Shown: in pieces, positions 9,515-18,567 of the stretch
Numbering within the stretch: position 1 is the stretch's first letter
Layout of the letters: each line of letters begins with the position of its first letter
Origin: Emcibacteraceae bacterium
GTDB lineage: Bacteria > Pseudomonadota > Alphaproteobacteria > Sphingomonadales > Emcibacteraceae
Length of the DNA: 64,000 bases
Reading direction: 5' to 3'
Assembly: GCA_041396985.1 (NCBI GenBank)
Contig: JAWKXO010000006.1
Location: forward strand, 1-64,000
Notes under the pieces: model-generated
What the model was told of the DNA's origin: nothing
Database searches by the model: none
What the model saw: the letters and a program-made list of their open reading frames with translations, nothing else
Translations under genes and position numbers: made by a program

Positions 9515-10361
9515 TATCCGAAAGCTCTAGCGCGCGTTTATAGACTTCCTTACGCTTGCGCCCGCTCATATAAGTCACCGCGGCCACCGCCTCTTTAACG
9601 GAAAGTGTTTTTAAGGCATTTATGAGGGCGTCATCAAGATCGTCAATTTGCTGATCATTTTTTGCGGGCTGGCCGACAATGATGACAATTTCCCCTTTGG
9701 GTGTCTGCCGCGCTTCAAAATGTTCAATAAGATGATCAAGATCGCCTTTCTGAACCTCTTCATATAGTTTTGTAAGCTCCCGGCAAACAGCTGCCGGGCG
9801 ATTACCCAGAACGGTTCTCAAATCTTTGAGTGAATCCAGAAGTCTTTTAGGCGATTCATAATATACAAGCGTGGTTGGAACGGATGAAAATCTTTCAATT
9901 TCCTTTTGCCTTGCCACAGTTTTGGAAGGAAGAAACCCGCAGAAAAGAAAATTATCGCTTGCCATACCGGAAACGGTCAGCGCACATAAAACGGCACTGG
10001 CACCGGGAAGACTTGTAACCATTATGCCTTCTTTGCGGCATTCATTAACCAGCTTATATCCGGGATCTGAAATCAATGGCGTTCCTGCATCGCTGATAAG
10101 GGCAACAATTTTTCCGGATTTTAAGTCTTCAATCAGTTTGGGCATAACGCTTGTGGCGTTATGATCGTGATAAGATATCAATGGTTTTTTGATATCATAA
10201 TAGGATAAAAGTTTTCCACTGACCCTTTTATCCTCGCAGGCAATAAGATCGGCTTCATTCAAAAGATCGAGCGCACGACTGGTAATATCACCCAGATTTC
10301 CAATGGGTGTCGCGGTAATATAGAGCCCACTGGTAAAGGTATTTCTTCTTTTTTTATCCAT
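9507..10361 (-). CDS. rsmI: 16S rRNA (cytidine1402-2'-O)-methyltransferase
   Basis: RsmI methylates the ribose of C1402 in the decoding centre of 16S rRNA, using SAM. The 284-residue protein begins LYITATPIGNLGDITSRAL and carries LISDAGTPLISDPGYKLV and VYYESPKRLLDSL, signature blocks of the tetrapyrrole-methylase-fold RsmI family. The end overlaps the start of yraN by 8 nt, so the two are likely co-translated. It is transcribed away from lpoA; the 87-bp gap at 10362-10448 must hold both promoters. Confidence 0.96.
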   Translation of the reverse strand: MDKKRRNTFTSGLYITATPIGNLGDITSRALDLLNEADLIACEDKRVSGKLLSYYDIKKPLISYHDHNATSVMPKLIEDLKSGKIVALISDAGTPLISDPGYKLVNECRKEGIMVTSLPGASAVLCALTVSGMASDNFLFCGFLPSKTVARQKEIERFSSVPTTLVYYESPKRLLDSLKDLRTVLGNRPAAVCRELTKLYEEVQKGDLDHLIEHFEARQTPKGEIVIIVGQPAKNDQQIDDLDDALINALKTLSVKEAVAAVTYMSGRKRKEVYKRALELSDNG

Positions 10362-10448
10362 TTTTACGTGAATTCCACACCATTGCCATAATTCAGCACT
10401 AGCCTAACTGAATTCCTTTGGTATAACTAATGAAATATTGAAATTGCA

Positions 10449-11975
10449 ATGAAATTAGAAGGTTGGCAATTGTCACTTAGAAAACTCGCAGACTTTGTTA
10501 TAATAATTATAGCTTCCGTGATTATTACTGCCTGTGGCCCTGAAGAAGGGTCCACTCCTGTTGCCCTTAGTGCACCACCTGCACCAGACGGGGACATTGA
10601 ACATGCACCACCGCAGAATATCATAGTACCGGATGATGATGACTATTTCGCTGAGGAGGATAATCGGCCGGCACGCCTGAAAATCAATATTGGCATTATG
10701 TTGCCACTGACCGGTGATACGGCAGAGGTCGGTCAGGCCCTGCTGAATGCAGCGACACTGGCCCTGTTTGATGCAAAAGATAAACGCCTGGTGATGATAC
10801 CGACCGACACCCATGGCACACCACAGGGCGCTATTGACGCAGTCAATCAGCTGATTGAAAAAAATGTGGATATTATCATCGGCCCGTTATTTTCAGAAAA
10901 TATTAAAGCGGCACACCCTATTGCCAAAGAAGCCGGTATAAAAATGATCGGCTTTTCAACGGATGAGGAAGTTGCTGGTGATGGTGTCTATCTTTTCAGC
11001 TTCAGACCTGAAGAACAGGTGGGACGAATTATCAAATATGCATCCAGGCAGAAACATACAAAATTTGCCGCCCTGATCCCGGATACACTTTATGGCAAAC
11101 GCATTATGAGCGTTCTCGAACCACTTGTTGCCAGCCAGTTTAATGAATTGACCGAACTGGAAATTTACCCGTCTGATTCATCAATGCTGGATGACCCCGT
11201 AAAACGTATCGCCAATTATGATTATAGACGAAAAGAATTTATTGATGAAATGAGGTTCCTGCGATCATTAGGTCAGAATGATGATATGGGTCAGGAATAT
11301 ATGAATAAGATAAAAAATATGGAAACACTTGGAGATGTCGATTTTGATGCCATACTGGTGCCGGAAGGTGGTTCAATGCTGGGCTCAATTGCGCCACTGC
11401 TTTCCTATTATGAAATTGATCTGGAAAAGGTAAAAGTCCTTGGAACCGGACTTTGGCATGACCCGATGCTCTTTAATGAACCACAGCTTCAGGGCGGCTG
11501 GTTTGCCTCCCCCGAAGATGAACTGGCCAATAAATTCATTGAGCGCTATAAAAAAACATTTACAAGAACGCCGCCACGACTTGTCACGCTGGGATATGAC
11601 GCCATGGCCTTGGTTGCCAATATTGTCCGCAGCCAGAAAGCCCCGACATTTTCTGACAGAATTCTGACTAATCCTGATGGTTTTGCCGGTCTTGACGGCA
11701 TTTTCCGTTTTCACCGCTCCGGTCTGGTCGAACGCGGCCTTGCGGTCTATGAAATCACCACTAATGAATTTTTGAAAATTGATCCGGCACCAACGAGCTT
11801 TGTTGAAAAAGACAGACCGCTTTATGTCGAACTGCCGATAGATTTCAAACCAAAATTTGACCCAGTATTTGGTTTAACAGGGGACGGCCCTTCTCTGTCA
11901 ATTGAAACAGATCTGAATGCTCTGCCGACAGGAAACCCTGAGCTTTCAGCAATTCCACCTTCTCCTTTTGAATAA
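10449..11975 (+). CDS. Penicillin-binding protein activator, LpoA/LppC-type lipoprotein
   Basis: This 508-residue protein has a hydrophobic N-terminus ending in a lipobox (IITAC, Cys29), so it should be a lipoprotein. The rest is a periplasmic-binding-protein fold (INIGIMLPLTGDTAEVGQAL and DIIIGPLFSENIKAA near residues 78-155; LGYDAMALVANIV near 380), as in the C-terminal domain of LpoA, the outer-membrane activator of PBP1A. It lacks the N-terminal TPR domain of the enterobacterial protein, which is normal in alphaproteobacteria. Its last 131 bases overlap the hemW 3' end on the opposite strand. Divergent rsmI upstream is the usual neighbour. Confidence 0.88.
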   Translation: MKLEGWQLSLRKLADFVIIIIASVIITACGPEEGSTPVALSAPPAPDGDIEHAPPQNIIVPDDDDYFAEEDNRPARLKINIGIMLPLTGDTAEVGQALLNAATLALFDAKDKRLVMIPTDTHGTPQGAIDAVNQLIEKNVDIIIGPLFSENIKAAHPIAKEAGIKMIGFSTDEEVAGDGVYLFSFRPEEQVGRIIKYASRQKHTKFAALIPDTLYGKRIMSVLEPLVASQFNELTELEIYPSDSSMLDDPVKRIANYDYRRKEFIDEMRFLRSLGQNDDMGQEYMNKIKNMETLGDVDFDAILVPEGGSMLGSIAPLLSYYEIDLEKVKVLGTGLWHDPMLFNEPQLQGGWFASPEDELANKFIERYKKTFTRTPPRLVTLGYDAMALVANIVRSQKAPTFSDRILTNPDGFAGLDGIFRFHRSGLVERGLAVYEITTNEFLKIDPAPTSFVEKDRPLYVELPIDFKPKFDPVFGLTGDGPSLSIETDLNALPTGNPELSAIPPSPFE

Positions 11976-13011
11976 AAGTTTCCAGTGGAAAACCAATACG
12001 TGTTTCAAAATCTTTGATGTCAATTCCTTTTGTTAACCGCAGCCCCATCATAATCATTTCTTCTGCCATCATAGTGCCGCTTAATGGGTCTGATATTTTT
12101 GTTGCGTGACCGCGCGATAAAACTGACTTTAACCAGGTTTCGGGTTTTTTATTCTGTTCAGTTGCGTAAGTCTCATTTTTTATCGTAATGCGGCCATGGG
12201 CTCCCGCGCCCACACCAATATAATCCTGATAAGTCCAGTAACAGAGATTATGTCTGCTTTCCTCACCCGGTCTTGCATAATTGGAAATTTCATAAGCCGG
12301 ATAGCCATTTTCAGCGCATATTTGATTTGTAAGCGCATACATTTCCGCTGATAAATCCTCATCCGGAATGATAAGGTCTCCTAACCGCCAACGGCCGTAA
12401 AAGGGCGTCCCTTTTTCAATAGTCAGCTGGTAAAGGGACAAATGCCCGTTCGCCATTTTAATGGCTTGCATCAGTTCTTTTTCCCACTCAGCCGTGGTTT
12501 GTCCCATGCGGGCATAAATCAGATCAAAATTTGATCTTTTAAAATATTTCTGTGAAATTTCAATTGCTGCCATGGCCTCTGCCGCTGAATGCTCCCGGCC
12601 GAGCGCTTTTAAATCCTGATCATTCAGGGCCTGTATCCCCAATGAAACCCGGTTGATCCCCGCACCGGAAAAATCGGCAAATTTTGACGCCTCAACACTG
12701 GTCGGATTGGCTTCAAGCGTGATTTCTATATCGTCACTGATTGTGAAATTTTTTACCAGCCTGCTTATCACCGCTTCCACCGTCCCGGCCGACATCAATG
12801 ATGGCGTGCCACCACCGAAAAAAATACTTTTTAAAAGTCTCTTACCGACAAGTTGGGAAAAATGATCAATTTCGCTAAGTAAGGCATTTGCCATTTCCAT
12901 TTCATTTATTTTTTCACGGACATGACTGTTAAAGTCGCAGTATGGGCATTTGGACAGGCAAAATGGCCAGTGAACATAAACGGAAATTGTTTCAGGATTT
13001 AAAACACGCAT
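11845..13011 (-). CDS. hemW: Radical SAM heme chaperone HemW
   Basis: This 388-residue radical SAM protein has the Cys18-x3-Cys22-x2-Cys25 iron-sulfur motif ([14 protein letters not shown]), [10 protein letters not shown], and the HemW C-terminal region ([20 protein letters not shown]). HemW passes heme to target proteins; it is often misnamed coproporphyrinogen oxidase. The start region overlaps the rdgB end by 20 nt, making an rph-rdgB-hemW operon. The last 131 bases run antisense to the lpoA 3' end. The conserved family tail ([13 protein letters not shown]) lies inside that overlap, so the end is real. Confidence 0.95.
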   Translation of the reverse strand: MRVLNPETISVYVHWPFCLSKCPYCDFNSHVREKINEMEMANALLSEIDHFSQLVGKRLLKSIFFGGGTPSLMSAGTVEAVISRLVKNFTISDDIEITLEANPTSVEASKFADFSGAGINRVSLGIQALNDQDLKALGREHSAAEAMAAIEISQKYFKRSNFDLIYARMGQTTAEWEKELMQAIKMANGHLSLYQLTIEKGTPFYGRWRLGDLIIPDEDLSAEMYALTNQICAENGYPAYEISNYARPGEESRHNLCYWTYQDYIGVGAGAHGRITIKNETYATEQNKKPETWLKSVLSRGHATKISDPLSGTMMAEEMIMMGLRLTKGIDIKDFETRIGFPLETFIQKEKVELLKAQGFLSAEHSDLFQLTEKGRPLLNQILGQILV

Positions 13012-13603
13012 CGATCAATTTCTTAAAGGCATTGGCCCTGTGGCTGATGGCATGTTTTTCATCAGCATTCATTTCACCAAAGGTCTGCTCATACCCGTCA
13101 GCAACGAACATCGGATCATAGCCAAATCCATTTTCGCCCCTGATCGGCCAGACCAGTTTTCCATGAACCTGCCCTTCAAAAGTTTCGACATGCCCGTCGG
13201 GCCATGCCAGCGATAACGCACAAGCGAAATAGGCACCACGGTCCTTTTTCCCAAGTTCAAGATTTAACTTGCCCATGGCATAATTAAAATCCCGTTCTTC
13301 TTTCCAGGGGTTATAGGCATAACGTGCTGAATGTATGCCCGGCGCCCCATCAAGCGACGGTACAACCAGACCGCTATCATCAGCAAGGGCAACCAGCCCT
13401 GATTCATGACTGGCCGTTTTTGATTTTATCTCGGCATTGGCAATAAAACTGTCCCCGTCTTCCACAGGTTCCGAAAGATTAAGTTCCGCTGACGATAAAA
13501 CCTCCACCCCAAACGGGGCGAGTAGGTCACTTATTTCGCGTACTTTCCCTTTATTATGGCTGGCAACAACCAGTTTATTCTCTGCAAATTTTCGGGCCAT
13601 CAA
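12992..13603 (-). CDS. rdgB: XTP/dITP diphosphatase (RdgB/HAM1)
   Basis: This house-cleaning enzyme hydrolyses non-canonical purine triphosphates (dITP, XTP) to monophosphates, keeping them out of DNA and RNA. The 203-residue product shows the HAM1 motifs: [10 protein letters not shown] at the N-terminus, [25 protein letters not shown] in the centre, and GFGYDPMF with a [10 protein letters not shown] tail. It starts 3 nt after the rph stop and overlaps hemW by 20 nt. Confidence 0.97.
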   Translation of the reverse strand: MMARKFAENKLVVASHNKGKVREISDLLAPFGVEVLSSAELNLSEPVEDGDSFIANAEIKSKTASHESGLVALADDSGLVVPSLDGAPGIHSARYAYNPWKEERDFNYAMGKLNLELGKKDRGAYFACALSLAWPDGHVETFEGQVHGKLVWPIRGENGFGYDPMFVADGYEQTFGEMNADEKHAISHRANAFKKLIDACFKS

Positions 13604-13606
13604 ACG

Positions 13607-14323
13607 TTAAATCCCCAGCGTTTTTCGCTGCATTTTTGTTATCTGATCAATCCCCATTCGGGCAAGGCGCATCATGCGCAGTAATTCTTCTTCACTAAAT
13701 GGCTTTTCTTCAGCTGTGCCCTGAATCTCAATAATCTGGCCCGAGCCAGTCATGACAAAATTGGCATCGGTTTCAGCACTGCTGTCTTCATCATAATCAA
13801 GATCAAGGATCGGTTGACCATTAAATACGCCGCAGGATACGGCCGCAACTTCATGCTTGATGGGAATAGATTTAAGCATACCATCCGCCACCATTTTCTG
13901 TAAACACTGGTAAAGGGCAACATAACCACCGGAGATAGATGCGGTTCTTGTACCCCCATCCGCCTGAATGACATCACAATCTATTTTTATCTGACATTCC
14001 CCAAGTGCATCCATATCAACCGCCGCCCTTAAAGAACGGCCAACAAGACGCTGAATTTCCTGCGTGCGCCCTGACTGTTTACCCCGGGCAGCTTCCCGAC
14101 CCATTCGTCCATGGGTGGAACGGGGCAGCATACCATATTCACCGGTGACCCATCCTTTTCCAGTTCCTTTTAGGAATGGTGGTGCCTTATCCTCCAATGT
14201 TGCCGTGCATAAAACATGGGTATCACCAAATTTTATCAGACATGATCCTTCGGCATATTTTGAGAAGCCGGGCTCCATAGAAATGTCTCGCATTTGATCC
14301 GCACTTCGGCCAGAGGGACGCAT
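13607..14323 (-). CDS. rph: Ribonuclease PH
   Basis: RNase PH trims tRNA 3' ends by phosphorolysis. With the ATG at 14323 the protein is 238 residues, the normal length. It begins [20 protein letters not shown] and carries [20 protein letters not shown] and DADGGTR-like ([16 protein letters not shown]) motifs. The frame is open to 14389, but the 14323 start has a GGAGA ribosome-binding site about 7 nt upstream and fits the family. It heads the rph-rdgB-hemW operon and is divergent from hrcA. Confidence 0.97.
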   Translation of the reverse strand: MRPSGRSADQMRDISMEPGFSKYAEGSCLIKFGDTHVLCTATLEDKAPPFLKGTGKGWVTGEYGMLPRSTHGRMGREAARGKQSGRTQEIQRLVGRSLRAAVDMDALGECQIKIDCDVIQADGGTRTASISGGYVALYQCLQKMVADGMLKSIPIKHEVAAVSCGVFNGQPILDLDYDEDSSAETDANFVMTGSGQIIEIQGTAEEKPFSEEELLRMMRLARMGIDQITKMQRKTLGI

Positions 14324-14422
14324 ATATTTTCTCCATATGATTAAAATGATTTCAACGGTTTTACATGCTAATTGAATTCTTTTCCACAAAATATAGGGAA
14401 TTTTATTTTTTAGCTTCCACCG

Positions 14423-14451
14423 TTGACCTGATGAATGAGCATACCTACATT
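14423..14451 (+). promoter_or_regulatory. Candidate housekeeping promoter of hrcA-grpE
   Basis: TTGACC at 14423-14428 and TACATT at 14446-14451 are separated by 17 bases, a good -35/-10 pair 13 nt ahead of the hrcA ATG. The very short leader leaves the exact start uncertain. No CIRCE palindrome (TTAGCACTC-N9-GAGTGCTAA) is seen here. Confidence 0.45.
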
Positions 14452-14464
14452 ATGACAGAGAATT

Positions 14465-15514
14465 ATGATGAATATATTGAATGACAGATCACGGGAAATA
14501 TTCCGCCAGATAGTGGACGCCTATATTATGACAGGCGAGCCAGTAGGATCACGCACGCTTTCAAAAAAAATTCAAATGCCGCTTTCCCCTGCTTCTATCA
14601 GAAATGTCATGGCCGATCTTGAAGAAAGCGGTTTGATTTATTCCCCATATACCTCTGCCGGTCGGATACCAACACAGATCGGCTTGCGGCTTTTTGTCGA
14701 TGGCCTGCTAGAAATCGGCAACCTCAGCAAAAAAGAACGGAACGAAATTGAAGTCCACTGCAAAAATAATGGGGAAAGAATGGAAGATCTACTTGTGCAG
14801 GCAACAAGTATGCTTTCCGGACTTTCCAAATGTGCCAGTGTCGTTGTTGCTCCTAAAAAGGAAAGACCACTAAAGCACGTGGAATTTGTCGCCATCAGCC
14901 CTGGCCGGGCTTTGGTTGTGATGGTCAGCGAGGGCGACGATGTGGAAAACCGTATTATTGATGTACCTCCAGGGATTACATCCTCTGCATTAATCCAGGC
15001 CGCAAATTATATCAATTCAAAGCTCATCGGCCAAAGTTTTGAACAGGCAAAGGAACAGATAGAACGGGAAATCCTTATTCACCAGGCTGATTTGGATAAC
15101 CTGACCAAGGATCTTGTTAAACAGGGACTGGCCGTATGGAGCGGAAGTTTTGGCGACAAGGATAAAATAACAAGAGAATCCTTAATAGTCAGAGGACAGG
15201 CAAATCTGCTTGAGGATTTGCAGGCAAAAGAGGATCTGGAGAGGATCCGATTGCTGTTCAGTGATCTGGAGCGGAAAAAAGATTTGATCGAATTATTGGC
15301 GTTGGCAAAAGATGCCGAAGGGGTAAGAATTTTCATCGGTTCCGAAAATAATCTCTTTTCTCTTTCAGGTTCTTCTGTTATCGCTGCCCCTTATATGGAT
15401 GAAAATAATAATTTACTCGGGGTGATCGGCGTGATAGGTCCAACAAGGCTTAATTACGCACGTATCATTCCCATGGTTGATTACACTGCTAAAATAATTG
15501 GAAAAATACTCTAA
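14465..15514 (+). CDS. hrcA: Heat-inducible transcription repressor HrcA
   Basis: HrcA binds CIRCE operators (typically at groESL) and represses them until heat titrates its chaperone. The 349-residue product has the N-terminal winged helix (SREIFRQIVDAYIMTGEPVGSRTLSK; SPASIRNVMADLEESGLIYSPYTSAGRIPT) and the C-terminal GAF-like/dimer region with IGVIGPTRLNYARIIPMVDYTA. Two ATGs are adjacent at 14465 and 14468. Its TAA overlaps the grpE ATG by one base, so the two are coupled. No CIRCE element was found in this window, so its targets lie elsewhere. Confidence 0.96.
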   Translation: MMNILNDRSREIFRQIVDAYIMTGEPVGSRTLSKKIQMPLSPASIRNVMADLEESGLIYSPYTSAGRIPTQIGLRLFVDGLLEIGNLSKKERNEIEVHCKNNGERMEDLLVQATSMLSGLSKCASVVVAPKKERPLKHVEFVAISPGRALVVMVSEGDDVENRIIDVPPGITSSALIQAANYINSKLIGQSFEQAKEQIEREILIHQADLDNLTKDLVKQGLAVWSGSFGDKDKITRESLIVRGQANLLEDLQAKEDLERIRLLFSDLERKKDLIELLALAKDAEGVRIFIGSENNLFSLSGSSVIAAPYMDENNNLLGVIGVIGPTRLNYARIIPMVDYTAKIIGKIL

Positions 15515-16101
15515 TGACTGACGAAAACAAAAAACAGGATGCTGAAACACCGGAAGAAGATCTGGTTGATCAGCTAAATTCTTCCAAAAAGGAAGAAGAA
15601 GTAACGCCACTTAGTGTTGCCGAAGCAGAAATCAATGATCTTCGTGACAAACTGCTGCGCGCTGTCGCTGAAGCGGAAAATGTGCGCCGTCGTGCTGAAA
15701 AAGAAAAAGCCGATGCCGCAAATTATGCCGTCACCAACTTCGCCCGTGATATGCTGGCGATTGGTGACAACCTTCACCGTGCATTGGACTCAATTCCTGA
15801 AAATGCCGAACTGCCGGAAAAAATTAAAAATCTTATCGAAGGTGTCAGAATGACGGACCGTGAGCTTCATAACATTTTTGAAAGACACGGCATTCATAAA
15901 ATTGATCCAAAAGGTGAAGCATTTGACCATAATCACCATCAGGCAATGTATGAAAGCGAAACAAATGATCCTGACGGCACGGTTATTCAGGTGATGCAGG
16001 TTGGTTATAAAATCAAAAACCGCCTGCTCAGGCCCGCTATGGTCGGTGTTTCTAAAGGTGGCTCTGGCAAACCTGTAGAAGGTGTTGATACCACTGCATA
16101 A
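15514..16101 (+). CDS. grpE: Nucleotide exchange factor GrpE
   Basis: GrpE releases ADP from DnaK. The 195-residue protein has an acidic, coiled N-terminal region (about 1-55), the long dimer helix (RDKLLRAVAEAENVRRRAEK) and the C-terminal beta domain (NHHQAMYESET, GYKIKNRLLRPAMVGVSK). All are standard GrpE. It is translationally coupled to hrcA (TAATG) and followed by a strong terminator, so dnaK at 16558 is transcribed separately. Confidence 0.97.
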   Translation: MTDENKKQDAETPEEDLVDQLNSSKKEEEVTPLSVAEAEINDLRDKLLRAVAEAENVRRRAEKEKADAANYAVTNFARDMLAIGDNLHRALDSIPENAELPEKIKNLIEGVRMTDRELHNIFERHGIHKIDPKGEAFDHNHHQAMYESETNDPDGTVIQVMQVGYKIKNRLLRPAMVGVSKGGSGKPVEGVDTTA

Positions 16102-16121
16102 CGATGTAATTAAAGTGAATG

Positions 16122-16158
16122 AAAAAAGGGATGATCTTTCTGGCTCATCCCTTTTTTA
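16122..16158 (+). terminator. Rho-independent terminator after grpE
   Basis: The arms AAAAAAGGGATGA and TCATCCCTTTTTT form a perfect stem with a 10-base loop and end in a T run, 20 nt after the grpE stop. Confidence 0.92.
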
Positions 16159-16557
16159 TATTTTATGTTTTATTTTTTATGAGTTTTAAGATGGTTTACT
16201 TTGGCGACCGTGCCCAGCCGTCTGATGCGACAACACAATCTGATTGCGCAAAACGATATACAGGCAGTGCTGTCAGGGCTAAAACACCTTATGGATTTTC
16301 TTCATTTTGGTGCCTCCGAATATGAGTCTTTATGGTATTTTTTAAAGTTTGTTCCCTATTCACAAACAGCAACACTGTCGCAATTTTTAAAAAATAAAAA
16401 AACTTACAAGAAAAACCTTGCAGTCATAAAAAACACCCCTATATAAGCTCCATGAGTAAAGCGCAAAAAAAGCGCATGATAATTTATTAATTTAATGACA
16501 ATACCGGGATCAGGGGCATAATTGACCTGGCTTCGGTGATTAGAAAACGAGGACAGT
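16159..16557. other. Intergenic region grpE-dnaK
   Basis: These 399 bases hold no convincing gene; short open frames here have no family resemblance. The 3' part carries the heat-shock promoter at 16417-16447 and a roughly 100-nt dnaK leader. The leader includes a small inverted repeat (GCGC-A7-GCGC, 16461-16475) and a GAGGA ribosome-binding site just before the ATG. Confidence 0.6.
16417..16447 (+). promoter_or_regulatory. Sigma-32 (RpoH) heat-shock promoter of dnaK
   Basis: CTTG at 16417-16420, 17 bases, then CCTATATAAG at 16438-16447. This is an exact fit to the alphaproteobacterial heat-shock consensus CTTG-N17/18-CYTATNTNNG. It lies about 110 nt ahead of the dnaK ATG. Confidence 0.85.
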
Positions 16558-18471
16558 ATGGCAAAAGTAATTGGCATAGATTTAGGAACAACCAATTCAT
16601 GTGTTGCGATCATGGATGGGTCAAAACCAAAAGTTATTGAAAATTCAGAAGGGGGTCGTACGACACCTTCAATGGTCGCCTTTCTTGAGGATGGCGAAAA
16701 ACTGGTTGGACAGGCTGCAAAACGCCAGGCGGTAACCAACGCAGAAAACACTCTATTCGCAATTAAGCGTCTGATTGGTCGTTCATTTGATGATCCGGCA
16801 ACCAAAAAAGATATTGAAATGGTGCCTTATAAAATTATCAAATCAGACACCAACGATGCATGGGTTGAAACACGCGGCGAAAAAATGAGCCCAAGTCAGG
16901 TATCTGCATTAATCCTGCAAAAAATGAAGGAAACAGCAGAACATTATCTTGGTGAACCTGTAACCCAGGCTGTTATTACAGTACCTGCTTATTTTAATGA
17001 TGCCCAGCGTCAGGCAACAAAGGATGCCGGTAAAATTGCCGGTCTTGAAGTCCTGCGGATTATCAACGAGCCAACAGCTGCCGCGCTCGCTTACGGGCTT
17101 GATAAAAGTGACGGCAAAACAATTGCTGTATATGACCTTGGTGGTGGTACCTTCGACGTTTCCATTCTTGAAATTGGTGACGGCGTGTTTGAGGTAAAAT
17201 CAACCAACGGCGATACATTCCTTGGTGGTGAAGATTTTGACATGCGTCTTGTTGAATATCTGGCAGACGAATTCAAAAAAGAAAATGGCATTAATCTCAA
17301 AAATGATAAAATGGCCCTTCAACGCCTTAAAGAAGCCGCTGAAAAAGCCAAGATTGAGCTTTCATCTGCAACACAGACCGAAATCAACCTTCCGTTTATC
17401 ACTGCCGATGCCAGCGGACCCAAACACTTAACCCTAAAGCTTACACGGGCGAAACTGGAGTCACTGGTTTCAGATCTTCTTCAGCGCACTGTTAAACCAT
17501 GTCAGGCAGCCCTTAAGGATGCAGGCGTTAAAGCATCCGAAATTGATGAAGTGGTGCTGGTTGGTGGTATGACACGTATGCCTAAGGTAATCGAAACCGT
17601 TAAGGAATTTTTTGGTAAGGAACCACATAAAGGTGTTAACCCGGATGAAGTTGTTGCAATGGGTGCCGCCATTCAGGCGGGTGTACTTCAGGGTGACGTT
17701 AAAGACGTACTGCTTCTTGACGTGACACCACTGTCACTCGGTATCGAAACACTGGGTGGTGCGTTTACACGCCTGATTGACAGAAACACAACAATTCCGA
17801 CCAAGAAGTCACAGACATTCTCAACAGCGGAAGATAACCAGTCAGCGGTGACCATCCGTGTTTACCAGGGTGAACGCGAAATGGCTGCAGATAATAAATA
17901 TCTTGCCCAGTTTGATCTTGTCGGCATTCCTGCGGCCCCTCGCGGTGTTCCGCAAATCGAGGTTATCTTTGATATTGATGCCAACGGTATTGTGAATGTT
18001 TCCGCCAAAGATAAAGGAACCGGAAAAGAACAGAATATTCAAATTCAGGCATCAGGTGGCTTAAGCGAGGAAGACATCGAAGAGATGATCAAACAGGCCG
18101 AAGCCAATGCTGAAGAGGATAAAAAGCGTCGTGCACTGGTAGATGCCAAAAACAAGGCAGAATCCCTTGCCCATACCATTGAGGGTCAGCTTAAGGAGCA
18201 TGGCAGCAAGCTTGAGGCTGGTGATAAATCTGCAATTGAAGATGCCGTCAGTGCCGTCAGAAAAGCACTTGAAGGTGATGATATTGACACAATTTCATCA
18301 ACCACAGCAACGCTTGAGCAGTCCGCGATGAAACTTGGTGAAGTGATTTACAAGGATCAGCAAGCGGGCGGTGATGCCGGTACAGCAAGTGCCGGATCAT
18401 CCGATGCAGAAGGAAGCGATGACGATATTGTTGACGCTGACTTTGAAGAAGTTGATGATGATAAAAAATAA
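16558..18471 (+). CDS. dnaK: Molecular chaperone DnaK (Hsp70)
   Basis: This 637-residue cytoplasmic Hsp70 begins with the phosphate-1 motif [17 protein letters not shown] and carries [27 protein letters not shown] and the [17 protein letters not shown] linker. It has a substrate-binding domain, a helical lid and the acidic tail ending in EEVDDDKK. With DnaJ and GrpE it folds and disaggregates proteins using ATP. A GAGGA ribosome-binding site precedes the ATG. Expression should come from the RpoH-type promoter at 16417, apart from the hrcA-grpE unit. Confidence 0.99.
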   Translation: MAKVIGIDLGTTNSCVAIMDGSKPKVIENSEGGRTTPSMVAFLEDGEKLVGQAAKRQAVTNAENTLFAIKRLIGRSFDDPATKKDIEMVPYKIIKSDTNDAWVETRGEKMSPSQVSALILQKMKETAEHYLGEPVTQAVITVPAYFNDAQRQATKDAGKIAGLEVLRIINEPTAAALAYGLDKSDGKTIAVYDLGGGTFDVSILEIGDGVFEVKSTNGDTFLGGEDFDMRLVEYLADEFKKENGINLKNDKMALQRLKEAAEKAKIELSSATQTEINLPFITADASGPKHLTLKLTRAKLESLVSDLLQRTVKPCQAALKDAGVKASEIDEVVLVGGMTRMPKVIETVKEFFGKEPHKGVNPDEVVAMGAAIQAGVLQGDVKDVLLLDVTPLSLGIETLGGAFTRLIDRNTTIPTKKSQTFSTAEDNQSAVTIRVYQGEREMAADNKYLAQFDLVGIPAAPRGVPQIEVIFDIDANGIVNVSAKDKGTGKEQNIQIQASGGLSEEDIEEMIKQAEANAEEDKKRRALVDAKNKAESLAHTIEGQLKEHGSKLEAGDKSAIEDAVSAVRKALEGDDIDTISSTTATLEQSAMKLGEVIYKDQQAGGDAGTASAGSSDAEGSDDDIVDADFEEVDDDKK

Positions 18472-18502
18472 TCGGACATGTTTCGATAATAACTAAATAA
18501 TG

Positions 18503-18536
18503 ATTGCGTCGCTTCATTTATGACAGGCGGCGCAAT
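18503..18536 (+). other. Hairpin between dnaK and dnaJ
   Basis: ATTGCGTCGC (18503-18512) pairs with GCGGCGCAAT (18527-18536) with one G-T pair and a 14-base loop. No T run follows, so it is more likely an mRNA-stability or attenuating structure than a full terminator. It would lower dnaJ relative to dnaK. Confidence 0.5.
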
Positions 18537-18567
18537 TATTATAAACAGAGGCTAATCGGGTAGTTAT

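Noticed and set aside
16190..16308. Minus-strand small frame with a signal-like start (MKKIHK) and, one base shifted, GVLALTALPVYRFAQ and a WAR motif
   Set aside because: It resembles the start of a PCuAC-type copper protein only loosely, needs a frameshift, and stops after about 36 residues. Too weak to call a pseudogene.
16119..16446. Two overlapping plus-strand open frames after grpE
   Set aside because: They begin inside the grpE terminator or lack a ribosome-binding site and show no family resemblance; the sequence looks like a promoter region.
15998..16557. Search for a CIRCE element controlling dnaK or hrcA
   Set aside because: No TTAGCACTC-N9-GAGTGCTAA or close variant was found near hrcA, grpE or dnaK.
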